Positions 12,273-23,804 are shown, counted from the first letter of the stretch. The stretch: 64,000 nucleotides of DNA from Talinum fruticosum (GCA_021018815.1 JAITYX010000063.1:2031001-2095000), one strand, 5' to 3'. Notes: generated from the sequence alone by a model not told the origin. Numbers and translations are program-made.

Positions 12273-12729
12273 TGGGCAATTGCGTCGCACGACCAGAGTG
12301 CTTTACCCGTGCGTGACTCGTGCCACCCTACTAGCTGTTTTGAAAAATTTCACTGGGAAAGCGCACAACCCGTGCTAAAACCGTGCTTGCATTCGTGCCG
12401 ACCCACAGCAATTCCGGAAAAATTTGTCCGGGTAGGTCGCACAACTCGTGCTTCCACCGTGCTGCACCCGTGCTAGCATACGGCTTTTCCGGAAAATAAG
12501 TCTTGCCAAGCGCACAACCTCGTGCTTGCAATCGTGCTGCAACCGTGCCAACATGCGGCAATTCTGGAAAATAGTCATATGGGCAAGTGCACGACCCGTA
12601 CGGTACCCGTGCCGGACCCGTGCCGACCCACGGCTTTGCTGGGAAATTAGCGTAGTGCGAGACGAGCATGACCGGTGCGCAACTCGTGCTAAACCCGTGC
12701 CAGCCCACGACATTGTGAATAAATTCAGT
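12273..12729. repeat. Tandem repeat, about six units of about 76 bp, rich in CCGTGC
   Basis: Units start near 12273, 12354, 12429, 12504, 12580 and 12656. Each contains GCACAACCCGTGC-like text, then CCGTGC or CCCGTGC two or three times, then CCCACGGC and a GGAAAAT tail. Unit spacing is regular and divergence is moderate. The same motif occurs in both LTRs of the element. Confidence 0.8.
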
Positions 12730-12762
12730 TGTACATCACCCCTTTTTTTTTTTTGAAAATAC

Positions 12763-14024
12763 CTAAACTAGAAAGCTAGAAAACTTGGGTTGCCTCCCAA
12801 GAAGTGCTTGTTTAAGGTCCCGAGCTTGACCAAAACTCCTTAGCCATTTGAAATGGGGGAAAGAGTGCTTGAAGCGCCCTGGAATAGGCTCTCCTTGGAG
12901 ATAGTGCTTGAGTCTTGAGCCGTTCACCTTGAATGTATCATTTTCATCACCACGGCCTATTTCGACAACCCCAAAAGGATGCACTTTGAAGACTTTATAT
13001 GGACCGGACCATCGAGAACGGAGCTTGCCGTAAAAGAGTTTCGATCTGGAATTGAACAATAGTACCAAATCACCCACATGAAACTCCCGTCTATTGATAT
13101 TTTTGTCATGCCAAGCCTTCATGCGCCCTTGTAAATCATAGAGTTATCGTAAGCATCCCTCCGAATCTCATCTAGTTCATTGAGTTGGAGCGAGTCTTTC
13201 GTCCCCGCTGCTTGCAAATCAAAGTTGAGATGTCGCACCGCCCAATGAGTCCTAAACTCAAGCTCAACAGGGAAATGGCAAGGCTTCCCATATACCAAAC
13301 GATAGGGAGTAGTACCAATTGGGGTTTTAAAGGCCGTCCGATAAGCCCAAAGAGCATCATCAAGTTTATCCGCCCAATCTTTCCTGGAACTAGCAACCGT
13401 TCTCTCCAAAATGTGCTTGATTTCACGGTTGGAAATTTCCACTTGGCCGCTAGTTTGTGGATGATAGGCCAAACCTCTTTTATGTGACACACCATATTTA
13501 GCTAGCAAAGCCTCAAATTTCTTCTCAATGAAGTGTGTCCCATTGTCACTAATCACCACTCGAGGCACCCCAAACCCGGGAAATATGGTCTTCTTGAAAA
13601 ATCGAGAAACGACTCGAGCATCATTAGTGGGACTAGCAACGGCTTCAACCCATTTGGATACATAGTCTACTGCCACCAAAATAAACTTATTCCCCCTTGA
13701 GGAAGGAAATGGTCCCATAAAGTCAATGCCCCAAACATCAAATACCTCAATCTCCGGAATATAATTTAAGGGCATCTCATTCTTACGGGAAATGTTACCG
13801 CCGCTTTGACATCTATCACGACCCTTCACATAAGAATGAACATCTTTAAACAAGGAGGGCCAATAAAAACCAGCTTGAAGTACCTTAGCGAGTAGTCCGA
13901 GAAGTACTTCCATGCCCACCACAAGGTTGATCATGACAATGTGAAATGATTCTCGGGACTTCTGCGTAGGGAATGCACCTTCGAAAAATGCCGTCATTGC
14001 AAAACCGAAAAAGGTAAGGATCAT
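12763..14024 (-). pseudogene. Gypsy integrase
   Basis: Two minus-strand frames. The first (14024-13119) holds the catalytic core: Asp in WGIDFMGPF (residue 101), Asp in VISDNGTHF (160) and Glu in TSGQVEISN (196), so D-E spacing is the classic 35 residues. The N-terminal zinc finger is damaged: the first Cys of the CDRC-type pair reads Arg (GRDRC), and the histidine part is frameshifted. The second frame (13122-12763) is the C-terminal domain with the GPY/F-type motif RWSGPYKVFKVHPFG. No chromodomain follows. It would have inserted cDNA copies into the genome. Confidence 0.88.
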
Positions 14025-14043
14025 CCCAAGAGTAAAATCGATG

Positions 14044-14601
14044 TCATGGAGGAACTTCTTTTCGGTGGTAACTCATGTCGGGTGGTAAAACTCCAGCAAC
14101 GAGATAATTGAAGATGTCGGCGAACCAAGGGAGTTCTCCCGTTGTGGCCGCCATTAGATGCTCATCAGGAAACGCATCGTCAATGGGGTGAGTATCACTT
14201 TCTACCAAGAGCCTGGATAAGTGGTCAGCTACCACATTCTCGCGCTCCTGCTTTATCTCATATTTCCAGATCAAATTCTTGCAGGAGAAGAATCCATCAT
14301 ATAAGACGAGGCTTGGCATCCTTCTTCTCCAAGCAAATGCTTCGGAGCGAGCATGGTCGGTGAAAACAATCACCTTGGAGCATAGGAGATAGGGGCGAAA
14401 CTTCTCAATAGCATACACCACGGCCAACAACTCCTTCTCTGTTGTGGTGTAATTTTGTTGGGCTCCATCAAGTGTTTTGCTCGCATAATAAATGACATGA
14501 GGCTTCTTGTCCCTTCGCTGCCCTAACACGGCTCCAACCGCGTGATCACTTACGTCGCATATAATCTCAAAGGGGAGATTCCAGTCCGGCGGTTGGATCA
14601 C
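14044..14601 (-). pseudogene. Gypsy RNase H domain
   Basis: Minus-strand frame with Asp in ICDVSDHAVGAVLGQ (residue 16), Glu in YTTTEKELLAV (55) and Asp in VFTDHA (82), the RNase H active-site pattern. A frame shift follows the third motif and the frame returns at NVVADHLSRL, a usual gypsy landmark before integrase. Sits between reverse transcriptase and integrase, as in all gypsy elements. Confidence 0.87.
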
Positions 14602-14629
14602 TTACGTCGTTAGTAAAATCAAACGGGAC

Positions 14630-15501
14630 ATCTTTGGTGAGGAGCTGAGTTAGAGGCTTAGCAATTTTGGAGAAGTCCTTAATAAAGCGGCGGTAAAGCC
14701 GACATGACCAAGGAAACTCCTTACCCCCTTGACGGAACTAGGGGAGGTAGTTTTTCAATAACCTCAATTTTGGCTCGATCGACCTCGATGCCCCGATTAG
14801 ACACAACATGACCCAAAACAACGCCCTCTTGTACCATGAAATGGCATTTTTCCCAATTCAAAACTAGGTTAACTTCTTCACATCTACTTAGCACTTTCTC
14901 AAGATTTTGCAAACAATGGTCAAAAGTGCTACCGTAAACAGAGAAGTCATCCATGAAGACTTCCATGATGTTTTCTATGAAATCGGAAAAAATAGCCATC
15001 ATGCATCGTTGGAAAGTGGCCGGGGCATTACATATACCAAAAGGCATCCTACGGTATGCAAAGGTACCATAGGGACATGTGAAGGTGGTCTTCTCTTGAT
15101 CATTTGGATGTATAGGGATTTGAAAAAACCGGAAAAACCATCCAAATAACAAAAGTATGAATGCCTGGCTAATCTCTCCAACATTTGGTCAATAAATGGG
15201 AGGGGAAATGGTCCTTCCGGGTGGCTTGATTCAATCTTCTATAGTCTATACACATACGCCACCCGGTAACTCGTCCTAGTGGAAATGAGCTCATTAGCCT
15301 CATTCTTGACCACGGTCATACCCCCTTTTTGGGTACTACTTGGACCGGACTTACACAATCACTATTTGCAATAGGATAGATAATCCCAGCCGTAAGCGGC
15401 TTGACAACTTCCTTTTTGACAACCTCTTGCATATTGGGATTCAATCGCCTTTGAGGTTGTCTAGAGGGCTTATGACCGTCGTCAAGATCAATTTTATGCA
15501 T
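14630..15501 (-). pseudogene. Gypsy reverse transcriptase
   Basis: The minus strand starts with VVKKEVVKPLTAGIIYPI and SDCVSPVQVVPKKGV, the N-terminal RT signature. It continues after frame changes to CPYGTFAYRRMPFGICNAPATFQRCM and the catalytic VFMDDFSVYG (FMDD variant of YxDD, common in plant gypsy). GVVLGHVVSNRGIEVD ends the palm/thumb region. Frame breaks near 15150-15320 and 14720 inactivate it. Confidence 0.9.
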
Positions 15502-16325
15502 ACGAAGGATGGACTAATTCCCTTGAGATCATCGATGCTATAACCAATGGCACTTCTATGCTTTCGAAGCACATTGAGAAGGTTTTCAAGCCGAGTGCCA
15601 CGTAATTCAGCATTAATAATCACGAGGAATGACTCATTAGGACCAAGAAATGCATACCTGAGATGGGAGGGTAGAGGTTTGAGCTCTACCTTGATGACAT
15701 GAATGGGAACTTCCTTGGTGTCCTTGGCGTCCGTGGCTTCTAAGTTGCATATGTCTAGGCTCCCATGCTTTGACAAAGATAGAGGAGCCACATCTAACAA
15801 CTCGGAATAGAGTGTTGCCTCCTCATATTTTCCTTTAGAACCATCACCCATTATGCATGCCTCCAAAGGATCTCGCACATGCCGATGTGGTAGCCACTCA
15901 TCATATATGATCTGCTCCAACACATCCACCTTACAACATGTGTCTTCGAGAGCGGGGGTGGATATAGACTTGGTGAGATTAAACTCCACCTTCTCTTCCC
16001 CAACATGCAATGATAGTTTGCCGTTCTTTACATCGATCATGGCTCTAGCAGTAGCGAGAAAAGGCCTTCCCAAAATGATTGGAATTTGTACATCTTCGGC
16101 CATTTCCATAACAACAAAGTCGCATGGGATGAAGAATTTTCCGACTTGAAGTGGCACATCTTCTAGAAGTCCAATGGGGAATTTGACAGATCGATCCGCT
16201 AACCGAAGAGAAATAGTGGTTGGCTTCAACTCTCCCATTTGAAGGCGCTTACAGATGGAGTAGGGCATAAGGCTAACACTTGCTCCAAGATCACACAAAG
16301 CCTTACTAATGGCTACATCTCCCAC
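15441..16325 (-). pseudogene. Gypsy aspartic protease region
   Basis: The minus-strand frame holds ALCDLGASVSLMP (residues 9-21), the Asp-Leu-Gly variant of the retropepsin active site seen in Athila-like elements, followed by IPIILGRPFLATA, the second protease landmark. The C-terminal half links into the start of RT. The 294-aa frame is open. gag lies upstream in another frame. Confidence 0.85.
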
Positions 16326-16497
16326 AGAGCATGGTATGGTAAAACTACCCGGATCGAAAGCTTTGGGGGTAGCTTGTTTTGGATGATTGCATTACACTCC
16401 TCGGTGAGAGAAACGGTAGCATGTTCTAACAATTTCCCTTTGTTAGAAAGCATCTCCTTCAAAAATTTTGCATAGGATGGCATATCGGTGATGCCTT

Positions 16498-18070
16498 TTA
16501 AAAGGGAATGTTGATGTGCAACTTCTTCAACATCTCAATAAATCTGGAAAACTTCTTTTCCTCTTTCGCCTTCACAAGCCGTTGTGGAAATGGAATGGGA
16601 GGCTTGTAAGGTTTAGGTGATGGCATGGATGAACTCTCAATCAAAGCTGGCTCCTTTTCACTCTCCTTAGCAACATCCTCTACAACACCTTCCTTCTCAA
16701 TATCATGCACATCCTCGCTCTCCTTCTCCTTCCTCGTTTGATGCACCTTAGGGCCCTCTAACTCCTTCCCGCTCCTCAAGATAATGGCATTGATGTGCCC
16801 CTTAGTATTTGGCTCGGGTTGTGCTGGCAACTTCCCTTGGGATTGGGTAAGGTGGTTGACTTGTTGAGCAATTTGTGCAATTTGCGTCTCTAACATTTTT
16901 TGATGAGTAGACAATTGCTCATTAGTCTTGGTTTGAGCTTGGATGAAACTTTCTATGAGAGTTTCAAGGTTAGATTTCTGTGGAGGTGGAGGAGGAGGAT
17001 TGTATGGAATGGGAGGTCGATTTTGTGGTGGTGGATGGAAACCGGGTGGTTGAGACGGATTTTGGTGGGGATGGGGATTGTTGTTGCGGTAGGAGAAATT
17101 GGGATGATTTTTCCAACCGGGGTTATAGGTATGAGAGTAGGGGTTGTTCTGTGGTGATGGTCTAGGAGGGAAATTGTGGAGAGCATTAGCTTGCTCGGAT
17201 GTAGAGAAGCTAGAATGACACTCCAAATGGGGATGAGGACCGCCACATGCTTCACAAGAATATCCCATCTCTTGAGCGGTGGAAGAAGAGGAAGTGCCAA
17301 TTGAAGGGTTTGTCACAAATTTCTCCATTTGCAATGTGAGAGCTTCTACCTTGTTGGCCAAAAGAGCCACTTGCATCCACGTTATGCTTGACTCGTTCAC
17401 GATCATCCCTTCCAACGCCCCAATTGTAGGCATTGGAGGCCATCTTCTCTAACAAAGCATCAGCTTGCTCTGTTGTCTTCTTCATGAAGGTACCCCTGAA
17501 GCATTGTCCACAAATAATCGCACCGAGTCCGAAAGCCCCTCGTAAAAATTTGAGTGAGCATCCATGGTTGAATACCATGATGAGGGCACTCTCGCTACAT
17601 CCCTTTAAACCGCTCCCAAGCTTCAAACAAAGACTCTCCGAAATGTTGCTTGAGCTGGAGGATGTCAAGCCTTAACTTGGAAGCCTTGCACGGTGGAAAG
17701 AACCGATTGAGGAAGGCAAGGTTCAACTCAGCCCATGTGTGGAAAGAGTTGGGAGCACAATTTTCTAGCCGAGTTCTTTGCCTTATCGGTGAGGGAAAAA
17801 GGAAAGAACTTCAACCTAAGGTACTCGTCATTTACTCCCGCCATCTTGATCATTACCACAGCGCTCAAGAAATGAGTTGATGTGCTTGATGGGATTCTCC
17901 ACCAGTGACCCTTTAAATTGATTACGCTCAATGAGGTGTATGAAACCGGGCTTGAAATCAAAGTTGGTGCCCTCCGGGAGATCGGGTAACACAATAACGG
18001 AACCTCCTGTACCCGTTGAAGGAGCTGAATAGGATTGAAGGGTACGAGGTAGGGGTGGAGTTCCAGCCAT
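16498..18070 (-). pseudogene. Gypsy gag polyprotein
   Basis: Minus-strand pieces: 18070-17828 with gag-like ENPIKHINSFLERC; 17994-17728 with EYLRLKFFPFSLTDKAK; then 17433-16498. The last carries a Cys/His knuckle-like CEACGGPHPHLEC, a Pro/Asn/His-rich linker and a Gln-rich coiled stretch (MLETQIAQIAQQVNHLTQSQGKLP). Several frameshifts separate the pieces. gag forms the particle and binds the RNA in this family. The ATG at 18070 is the first in the leader, but the true start may lie upstream. Confidence 0.85.
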
Positions 18071-18329
18071 ATTTTGCTTCTTTCTTCGCTTGCAGCTGCA
18101 CCACTTATGCGCCTGACAGTTACTTCAATTTCGGGATCAAGAGGCGCTAATTATTCACCTCTATGATTCCTCCTAAGCATACACTCAAGAAACTATACCA
18201 AGCGTAAGTAGGCTCAAGGAAAGATAAAAGCAAAAGGAAGAAGAAAAAAATAAAAAAAATAAAAAAATAAAAAAATGAAAAGCTTAGTTCAAAAGTGTCA
18301 CGTGACTTAAACTAGGGAGTGGCGCTAGC

Positions 18330-18347
18330 TCCCAGGCAATGGCGCCA
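18330..18347 (-). other. Primer-binding site of the gypsy element (tRNA-Asp-like)
   Basis: Minus strand reads TGGCGCCATTGCCTGGGA, three bases inside the 5' LTR. It matches the complement of the 3' end of plant tRNA-Asp (TGGCGCCGTTGCCGGGGA, known from memory) at 16 of 18 bases. Confidence 0.75.
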
Positions 18348-18350
18348 TTT

Positions 18351-19718
18351 TGTTGTTGTACTAAAGAGAGTATGGTTGTCGGTCTCGGGGAGCTAGGTCT
18401 CTTAAAATTCTAAGGTCAATGTCCTTTCGAACTAAGCAACGAAACAATTTACTTGGTTGATGATATAAATACTCAAAGAACAAAATAAAATCGGATAAAG
18501 AAAACCTTAGGCGAGGATTTACCAAGCTAACATGCCAACAATCTTAATTACATGCTTCTACACTATTCACAACTGCGATAAACTAGGGAATCGATGCGGT
18601 TCAGACCACCTAAGCCTTCTCTCGAAGGTCATTAAGCTAACTCAATTGAATTAATCGTTGTTCTCACACAATTAAAACCAGAGAATTACAAAGTTATCGA
18701 TTCTTCCCTTAATAACAACCTAAATTATTCTCATATCTAAGTTGTAATCATCCAACAAGTTGAAGTAGAACTAAGCTTCTTCTCTCGAAGTCTACTCAAT
18801 TCCCAAAAAACAATAAAGGTAGGATTCTCTCGAACCTCACACCAATTCACAAATATCAACAAGTCGGAAATTCATCAAGCAATTGCAAATTAGCATCAAA
18901 GCATAAATTACGATTAAACTAGCATATTAGTGGCAAAATCCCCAACCTAAGTTGGAAATTTAGCCACACATATTCATGACATGTGACAAGCACAATGAGA
19001 TAAGAACACCAAAAAGAATGAAAGATGAAAGTAGAAAAGAGAATGATAATACCAGTAAACTTGAATTTAATTGCGATTAGATGAAAATAACTCCAAGCTT
19101 TGATCTCTTAACAATGGAAATAAGTGCTTACAAGTAGAGAGAAACTAGCCTAGAAAACGCAGCATCAAAAATCTCTCCGAAAAAATGACAGGTTCGGAAT
19201 AAAAAATGCGAAAAACGTAAACCGCCGATTGGCACGACCAGCTTCGAACCCGTGCTGCACCCGTGCAAGCTCACGACTTCTTCAATTAAATCTCAAATTC
19301 TTAGCATGGCCTGTGCTAAAACCGTGCTTAACCCGTGCAAACTCACGGCACCTTCGATTGATTTCCGAATTCCTAGCATGGCTTGTGCCGACCTCTTACG
19401 CTTCGACGACGACTCGTGCTAGGTCCGCTTTCCTTCTTTTCTTCAGCACAGCCGAGTGTTACAGCCTGTGCTGACTTGGTTTGACCTCTTTCTTCGCTCT
19501 CCGACCTTCTATGGCCTCCCGCTCTTTTCCTTAGCATTTTGAAAGATGTATTCTTCATCGTAAAAGGTGGGATTACCTCAAAACATATAAATTCGCACAC
19601 TTTAATCATAAATGAAGAAAGTAAGTGAAATCAAATAAGAATTTAGGTGAGAAGGCCTTTGAAGTGTCGAAATTAGCCAATAACGGAATGGAAAAGCACG
19701 TAAAATTCCGGTTTATCA
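18351..19718 (-). repeat. 5' LTR of the gypsy element
   Basis: Same start (TGTTGTTGTAC) and end (GGTTTATCA) as the left LTR. The PBS lies next to its left edge, which fixes the minus-strand orientation. Similarity to the other LTR is around 97% by eye, suggesting a fairly recent insertion compared with the much more decayed host MULE. Confidence 0.93.
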
Positions 19719-19721
19719 CAG

Positions 19722-21210
19722 GGGCTTGTAAATGCATTGAAAAAAGTCATGCCAATCGCTTCAAGGAGAATATGCATTATTCATTACTTTAAGAACTTCT
19801 CTTCACTTTTTCCTGGTAAGTAACAATTTTTACATGCATACATATAAGATGTGAACTTGAATGATGAATTCTATAGGGTCTCATATCCTGGCCAATGGCT
19901 TTCTATTTTATCATGCCAAGTTGCTTTCTATTTTAGTCATCCACCATAACAGTTGAAGCAGTTATCCGAAATTTGCTTCCTTTCTATAGGTGCTTGGTTC
20001 CATGCATACTTTTATATTGCGGCAAATGCCTATGCCCCTTTTGTGCATCTCAAGGCCATGGAAAAAATTAAGAAGCAAGATCCAGCTGCATACCATTGGC
20101 TTAAAGATAGTGAGCCACTAGAGTTATGGGCTAGATTTAAGTTCGATGTGAACTTGAAGTGTGAGGATAATACTAATAACTTCGTAGAGAGTTTTAATCA
20201 TGCCATTCTGAAGTTTAGAGGACTGCCTTGCCTGTCCATGCTTGAGGAAATCAGGAAATTAATTGGTTATAGGTTTGTGACAAGGTATGAAAAGGCACAA
20301 AATTGGCAAGGTAAACTCGTGCCTTTTGTTGAGAGGAAGTTGAGAGAGGTAGAGGTTGATATTAGGAATTGTTCAAACATACTTCATGCAGGAAATGGAG
20401 AATTTGATGTAAAAGAGGGACAAACCAACTTCACAGTTAGGCTGAATGATAAATTCTATGACTGTCAAAAGTGGCGAGCATACAAGAATCCCTTGTAAAC
20501 ATGCAGCGAAGGTGCATTGCAAGGATGAAACACTCATTAGATGATTATGTGGAGGACTATTATAGTATAGAAACATACCAAAACCTCTACAACCACATCA
20601 TTTATCCTATTGCTGATCCTTCTATGTGGGAAGTTAGGGACCCGCCGACTTAGATCCCCTCAACATCAAGTTAAGCTCGGCGAGCGAGCGGAACACAAGA
20701 GAACAGAGACGAGCACCTTATCCTGAGCATGATTTCCAAATCCCACATAAAGTGCAAGGGTCTGGCACCACAAGGTAAAATTCTTGTTTTTTCCTTTTCA
20801 TAAGTGTTTCATAGCTCGCAATTATTAATTTTTTACTCGACTTTGCTACGCGAGTATACTAAATGCTTTAGGCTTGGGCACAATTCTCGTACTTGTGGGA
20901 AGCCAAGTGATGAATTTGGAAGATTATTGAGGAAGAGAAAAAGGCAACCTAAAAATAAGGAGCCAAAACCTCGTGGCGGGCCAAGGAAAACTCAAACAAG
21001 CACAACTCTTGCTCCTTCCGCCTCTGCTCCTTCTAGTTACTGCTCAAGCCAAGGGAAAGTCATCCAAAGCTCGTCGTAAGGCGATGAATCTGCAGTCTCC
21101 ATCTGCTGCATCTGCTCCTTCTACAGCCTACTGCTTCCTCCACTTCTGCTCCCCTACATCTCCTCGACTCATCAAAAGTGGAAGTGCATTGTGGTTTACA
21201 TCTTGATCTA
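19722..21210 (+). pseudogene. MULE transposase, 3' half (frameshifted)
   Basis: It resumes the transposase right after the gypsy element: GLVNALKKVMPIASRR, a GTAAGT intron, then from about 19992 GAWFHAYFYIAANAY. The third catalytic residue is Glu in NFVESFNHAI. A SWIM-type zinc finger ends in IPCKHA (about 20491-20508), reached only after a frameshift. Next is YQNLYNHIIYPIADPSMW, typical of the family, and then a zinc-knuckle-like CFRLGHNSRTC (20868-20900) followed by a Lys/Arg-rich tail. A stop at 20496-20498 and further frame changes break it. Confidence 0.87.
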
Positions 21211-21574
21211 TGTTGTTGGAAGATTATGTAGTTAAATTTGTGGGAATATTATGTCATTAAGACTTTTTAATCTTCTTTTAGTGTTGTAATATGTTGTTGG
21301 AAGACTATGTGATGAACTACTTTGTAGGTTAAGAACTTGTAAGATGGAGGTTGAGGGAGATGGAGGTTAAGGTTGAGGGAGCTGGAGGTTGAGGTTGAGG
21401 TTGAGGGAGATGGAGATGGAGGTTGAGGTTGAGGGAGATGGAGATGGAGGTTGAGGGAGATGAAGATGGAAAAACGAAGGAGGCAAGGCAAGCTATATAG
21501 AAGGAGATAGGAATACATGACCGTTGCTAGAAGGGTAATATGGGAATTTCAACTCAAACAATTGAAAAGCGAAG
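21211..21574 (+). other. 3' non-coding part of the MULE with GGTTGAGG/GGAGATGGAG purine repeats
   Basis: Positions 21340-21470 consist of short, imperfect repeats of GGAGGTTGAGG and GGAGATGGAG. No gene is seen. It ends at the right TIR. Confidence 0.6.
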
Positions 21575-21700
21575 CTCAGGCCCGAATTGGACCCGGAAAA
21601 TAGTTGGCCCAATAATTTAAGGCGCCTTATTATAATTTTTGATAACTTTGGGTCCAAAAATAGTTGGTCTAAAACTTAAGGTACCTACTAGTTTTTTTTG
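21575..21700 (-). repeat. Right terminal inverted repeat of the MULE
   Basis: Inverted copy of 4193-4319, ending CTAGTTTTTTTTG, followed by the target duplication AACAATTAA at 21701-21709. Confidence 0.92.
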
Positions 21701-21709
21701 AACAATTAA

Positions 21710-21924
21710 CTCGTCAAATAAAGCTGAAACATTTCATAACCAAAAGGGACTTGAATCAAAATAAAGTGACATTGAATGCCCAAAGTGAAGCAAGCTAAAC
21801 AGATGCAACAACGCCGACACGGACCGTGTTGTCAATGGACACGGGCAGCCCATGTCGGCTGCTGTCCACCAAAAGATGCATGCTTCAAGAATGCCATGGC
21901 TGAATTTGGGACATAATCCCAACA
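21710..21924 (-). mobile_element. Copia-type solo LTR, proximal part
   Basis: Continues the LTR of 3622-4192 on the far side of the MULE. The minus-strand start TGTTGGGATTATGTCCC is typical of copia LTRs. Only one copy of the 9-bp target sequence belongs to it. Confidence 0.6.
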
Positions 21925-22600
21925 TAAATTAATAATTTTTACCTAAAAATAAAAAATTTAATTAACGGTAAATACTGTAGATGATAAATATATGCAATGA
22001 ATGGATTCTATAAGTAGAATGGTCAAATTGAAAGTTACTATATTTTCTTCAAAATTGAAACCCGTACCTACCTAGATTTTTTATTTATCTATAAAAAATT
22101 AATTTACTCTTGTATCATAAGGAGAGATTAAAAATTATATTATGGACTCAGTATATAAAACTAAGTCTCTATATATGTTTTATTTTAATTTTAAAAAATA
22201 TACTCTCATTTTCATAATTCCTTTTCCATAAAAAGATTATATTCCCTCTCATAAATTGTGTTATATCATGGGGTGCAGTCCATGGTATAAATATTAAAAG
22301 TTCAATGTCCTAAAAGGTTAAGCTTGTTTATCAAAAAATAAAAACTTAAGCTTGGTGGCTGATGCAGTCCTCTCACCTTCGTCAAACAATAACAACCCTT
22401 TTTTCAAAAAAAAAAAAAATATCGGTCTCTCTCAATTCTCAATAATTTTTTAAAAAATAAATAAAGGTTTGTTTTACTGAAGTGAAATAGCAAAGGTCTT
22501 GAAATGATCCGCAAAAAGAAAAAGATATTTAGTATTACTCATCTACCGGACTTCTCATGTTCTGGCCTTGCTTTTTGCTTGCTGCTCCAGGATCTGCCAT
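21925..22600. other. AT-rich intergenic sequence, no gene seen
   Basis: Contains an A-run at 22407-22420 and no recognisable coding or repeat structure. It runs into the likely 5' leader of the LINE that follows. Confidence 0.5.
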
Positions 22601-22672
22601 AGCTGTGCAGAGCTTTTCACCCTCAATTCGTAGGGTTCGTTCCGCCTAGGTCTAGGCGTCTTTCCGCTTCCT

Positions 22673-23560
22673 TTGGTGAGGGCTTTCTCCTGGTGCTCGT
22701 CTTCTTCGTATTCCCCTGCGAACGCCATAGACTACGAGTATGTAGGTTTACTGATGGATTCTAAAGTTGATGTCGCGCTCCGCAATCTTCGCTTGACGGC
22801 AGAAGAAGAAGAAATCATTGACTTTGAGAGCCCTGCGATTGATCAAATTAAGGAACAAATTTCCCTATGCCTGATTAGAAAATTATGGACTGAAAACTAC
22901 TTCAATCCAGAGGCCCTCAAAACTACTCTCAAGAACATATGGTGACCTTCAAACGGGGTGCTCATCAAGGAGTTAGATAAAAATTTGCTTGCCTGCCAAT
23001 TCTTCGCTCATGCCGACAAGGAGATGGTATTAAATGATGGACACTGGGCCTTTGATGGTTGTATGCTGCTCCTACAACCACTGCAAGGCAACGAACAACC
23101 TTCAGAACTCAAATTCACCAGTGCATCTTTTTGGATCAAAATCTGCGACTTGCCAATGAAGAACACAACATACGCATTTGCAGAACACATAGGATTTGTT
23201 TTGGGGCGCTTCATGGAGGTGGACGAGGAGGATGTTCTGGCACCATCAAAATACTTAAAAGTTAGGGTGCATTGATATCACAAAAATGCTGTGGAGAGGT
23301 TTAGGCATTAACGTTGACGACGAACCGATGTAGGTCAAAGTAAGGTACGTACAATTACCCCACTATTGCTACGTCTGTGGCTGCATGGGGCATACCTATA
23401 AGGAGTTGCGACCTATATGATGTGAAACAACTGAAACAGACCTTCAATATGGCCCCAACCTGAGGGGCTCGCCTTTGAAACGGAAGCAACGAGGTCTCGA
23501 GGATAAGTGGAAAGAGGAAAGGATGAAGTTATTAAAACCGAGAGAGGAAGGAAACGCAAC
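22673..23560 (+). pseudogene. L1-type LINE ORF1 (DUF4283 and zinc knuckle), degenerate
   Basis: Two frames: 22673-22945 (LRLTAEEEEIIDFESPAIDQ) and 22958-23275 (HWAFDGCMLLLQPLQGNEQP, FWIKICDLP), then YVCGCMGHTYK near 23371-23403. Layout matches the intact ORF1 at 42626-43510, which has the same order of motifs. A stop after NIW and frame breaks past 23275 inactivate it. In plant L1 elements this protein binds the RNA. Confidence 0.82.
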
Positions 23561-23804
23561 CCGAGTACGAGACAAAACTAAAGCTTGAAAGGGTTACACC
23601 GATGCAAACCAAGGGACCATCTGCCGGGGAGCACATCAAGGAGGAGGCAATTGCAATGATAGTAGATGACAAGGGGATAGAGATGAAACCAAAAATTATG
23701 GATATCAAAGGAACTAAACAAGGAGAACGCAAGGTCCAAATAGTTGATGAACCAATAGCTCGGAACAAGGCGAAGGTTGGCAAGCACCAACCCCGCCACC
23801 ATCA

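Larger units (their letters stand above)
7605..19718 (-). mobile_element. Athila-like Ty3/gypsy LTR retrotransposon, full length, minus strand
   Basis: Two LTRs of about 1.37 kb (7605-8974 and 18351-19718), both TG...CA on the + strand, enclose 9.4 kb. Order on the minus strand is gag, protease, reverse transcriptase, RNase H, integrase, then a further ORF. Integrase after RNase H is gypsy order; absence of a chromodomain and a D-L-G protease motif fit the Tat/Athila group. Flanking bases are CGGGG (7600-7604) and CAGGG (19719-19723), a 5-bp target duplication with one mismatch. All genes carry frameshifts or stops, so it is non-autonomous now. Confidence 0.93.
4193..21700 (+). mobile_element. 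Mutator-like element (MULE) with long TIRs and 9-bp target duplication, carrying a nested gypsy element
   Basis: The ends are inverted copies of about 127 bp (4193-4319 and 21575-21700). They are flanked by a perfect 9-bp direct repeat AACAATTAA (4184-4192 and 21701-21709), the hallmark target-site duplication of Mutator elements. Inside is a degenerate MULE transposase gene in two halves, separated by the gypsy element at 7605-19718. Without that insertion the element would be about 5.4 kb. A related element lies in reverse at 27102-28118. Confidence 0.92.

Noticed and set aside
12002..12713. Several overlapping open frames of 80-125 aa on both strands
   Set aside because: They fall in a simple GA-rich stretch and in the 76-bp tandem repeat; open in several frames at once because of base composition.
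21816..21880. Possible hairpin GACACGGACCGTGTTGTC
   Set aside because: A short palindrome within the copia-type LTR, not supported as a separate RNA or terminator.
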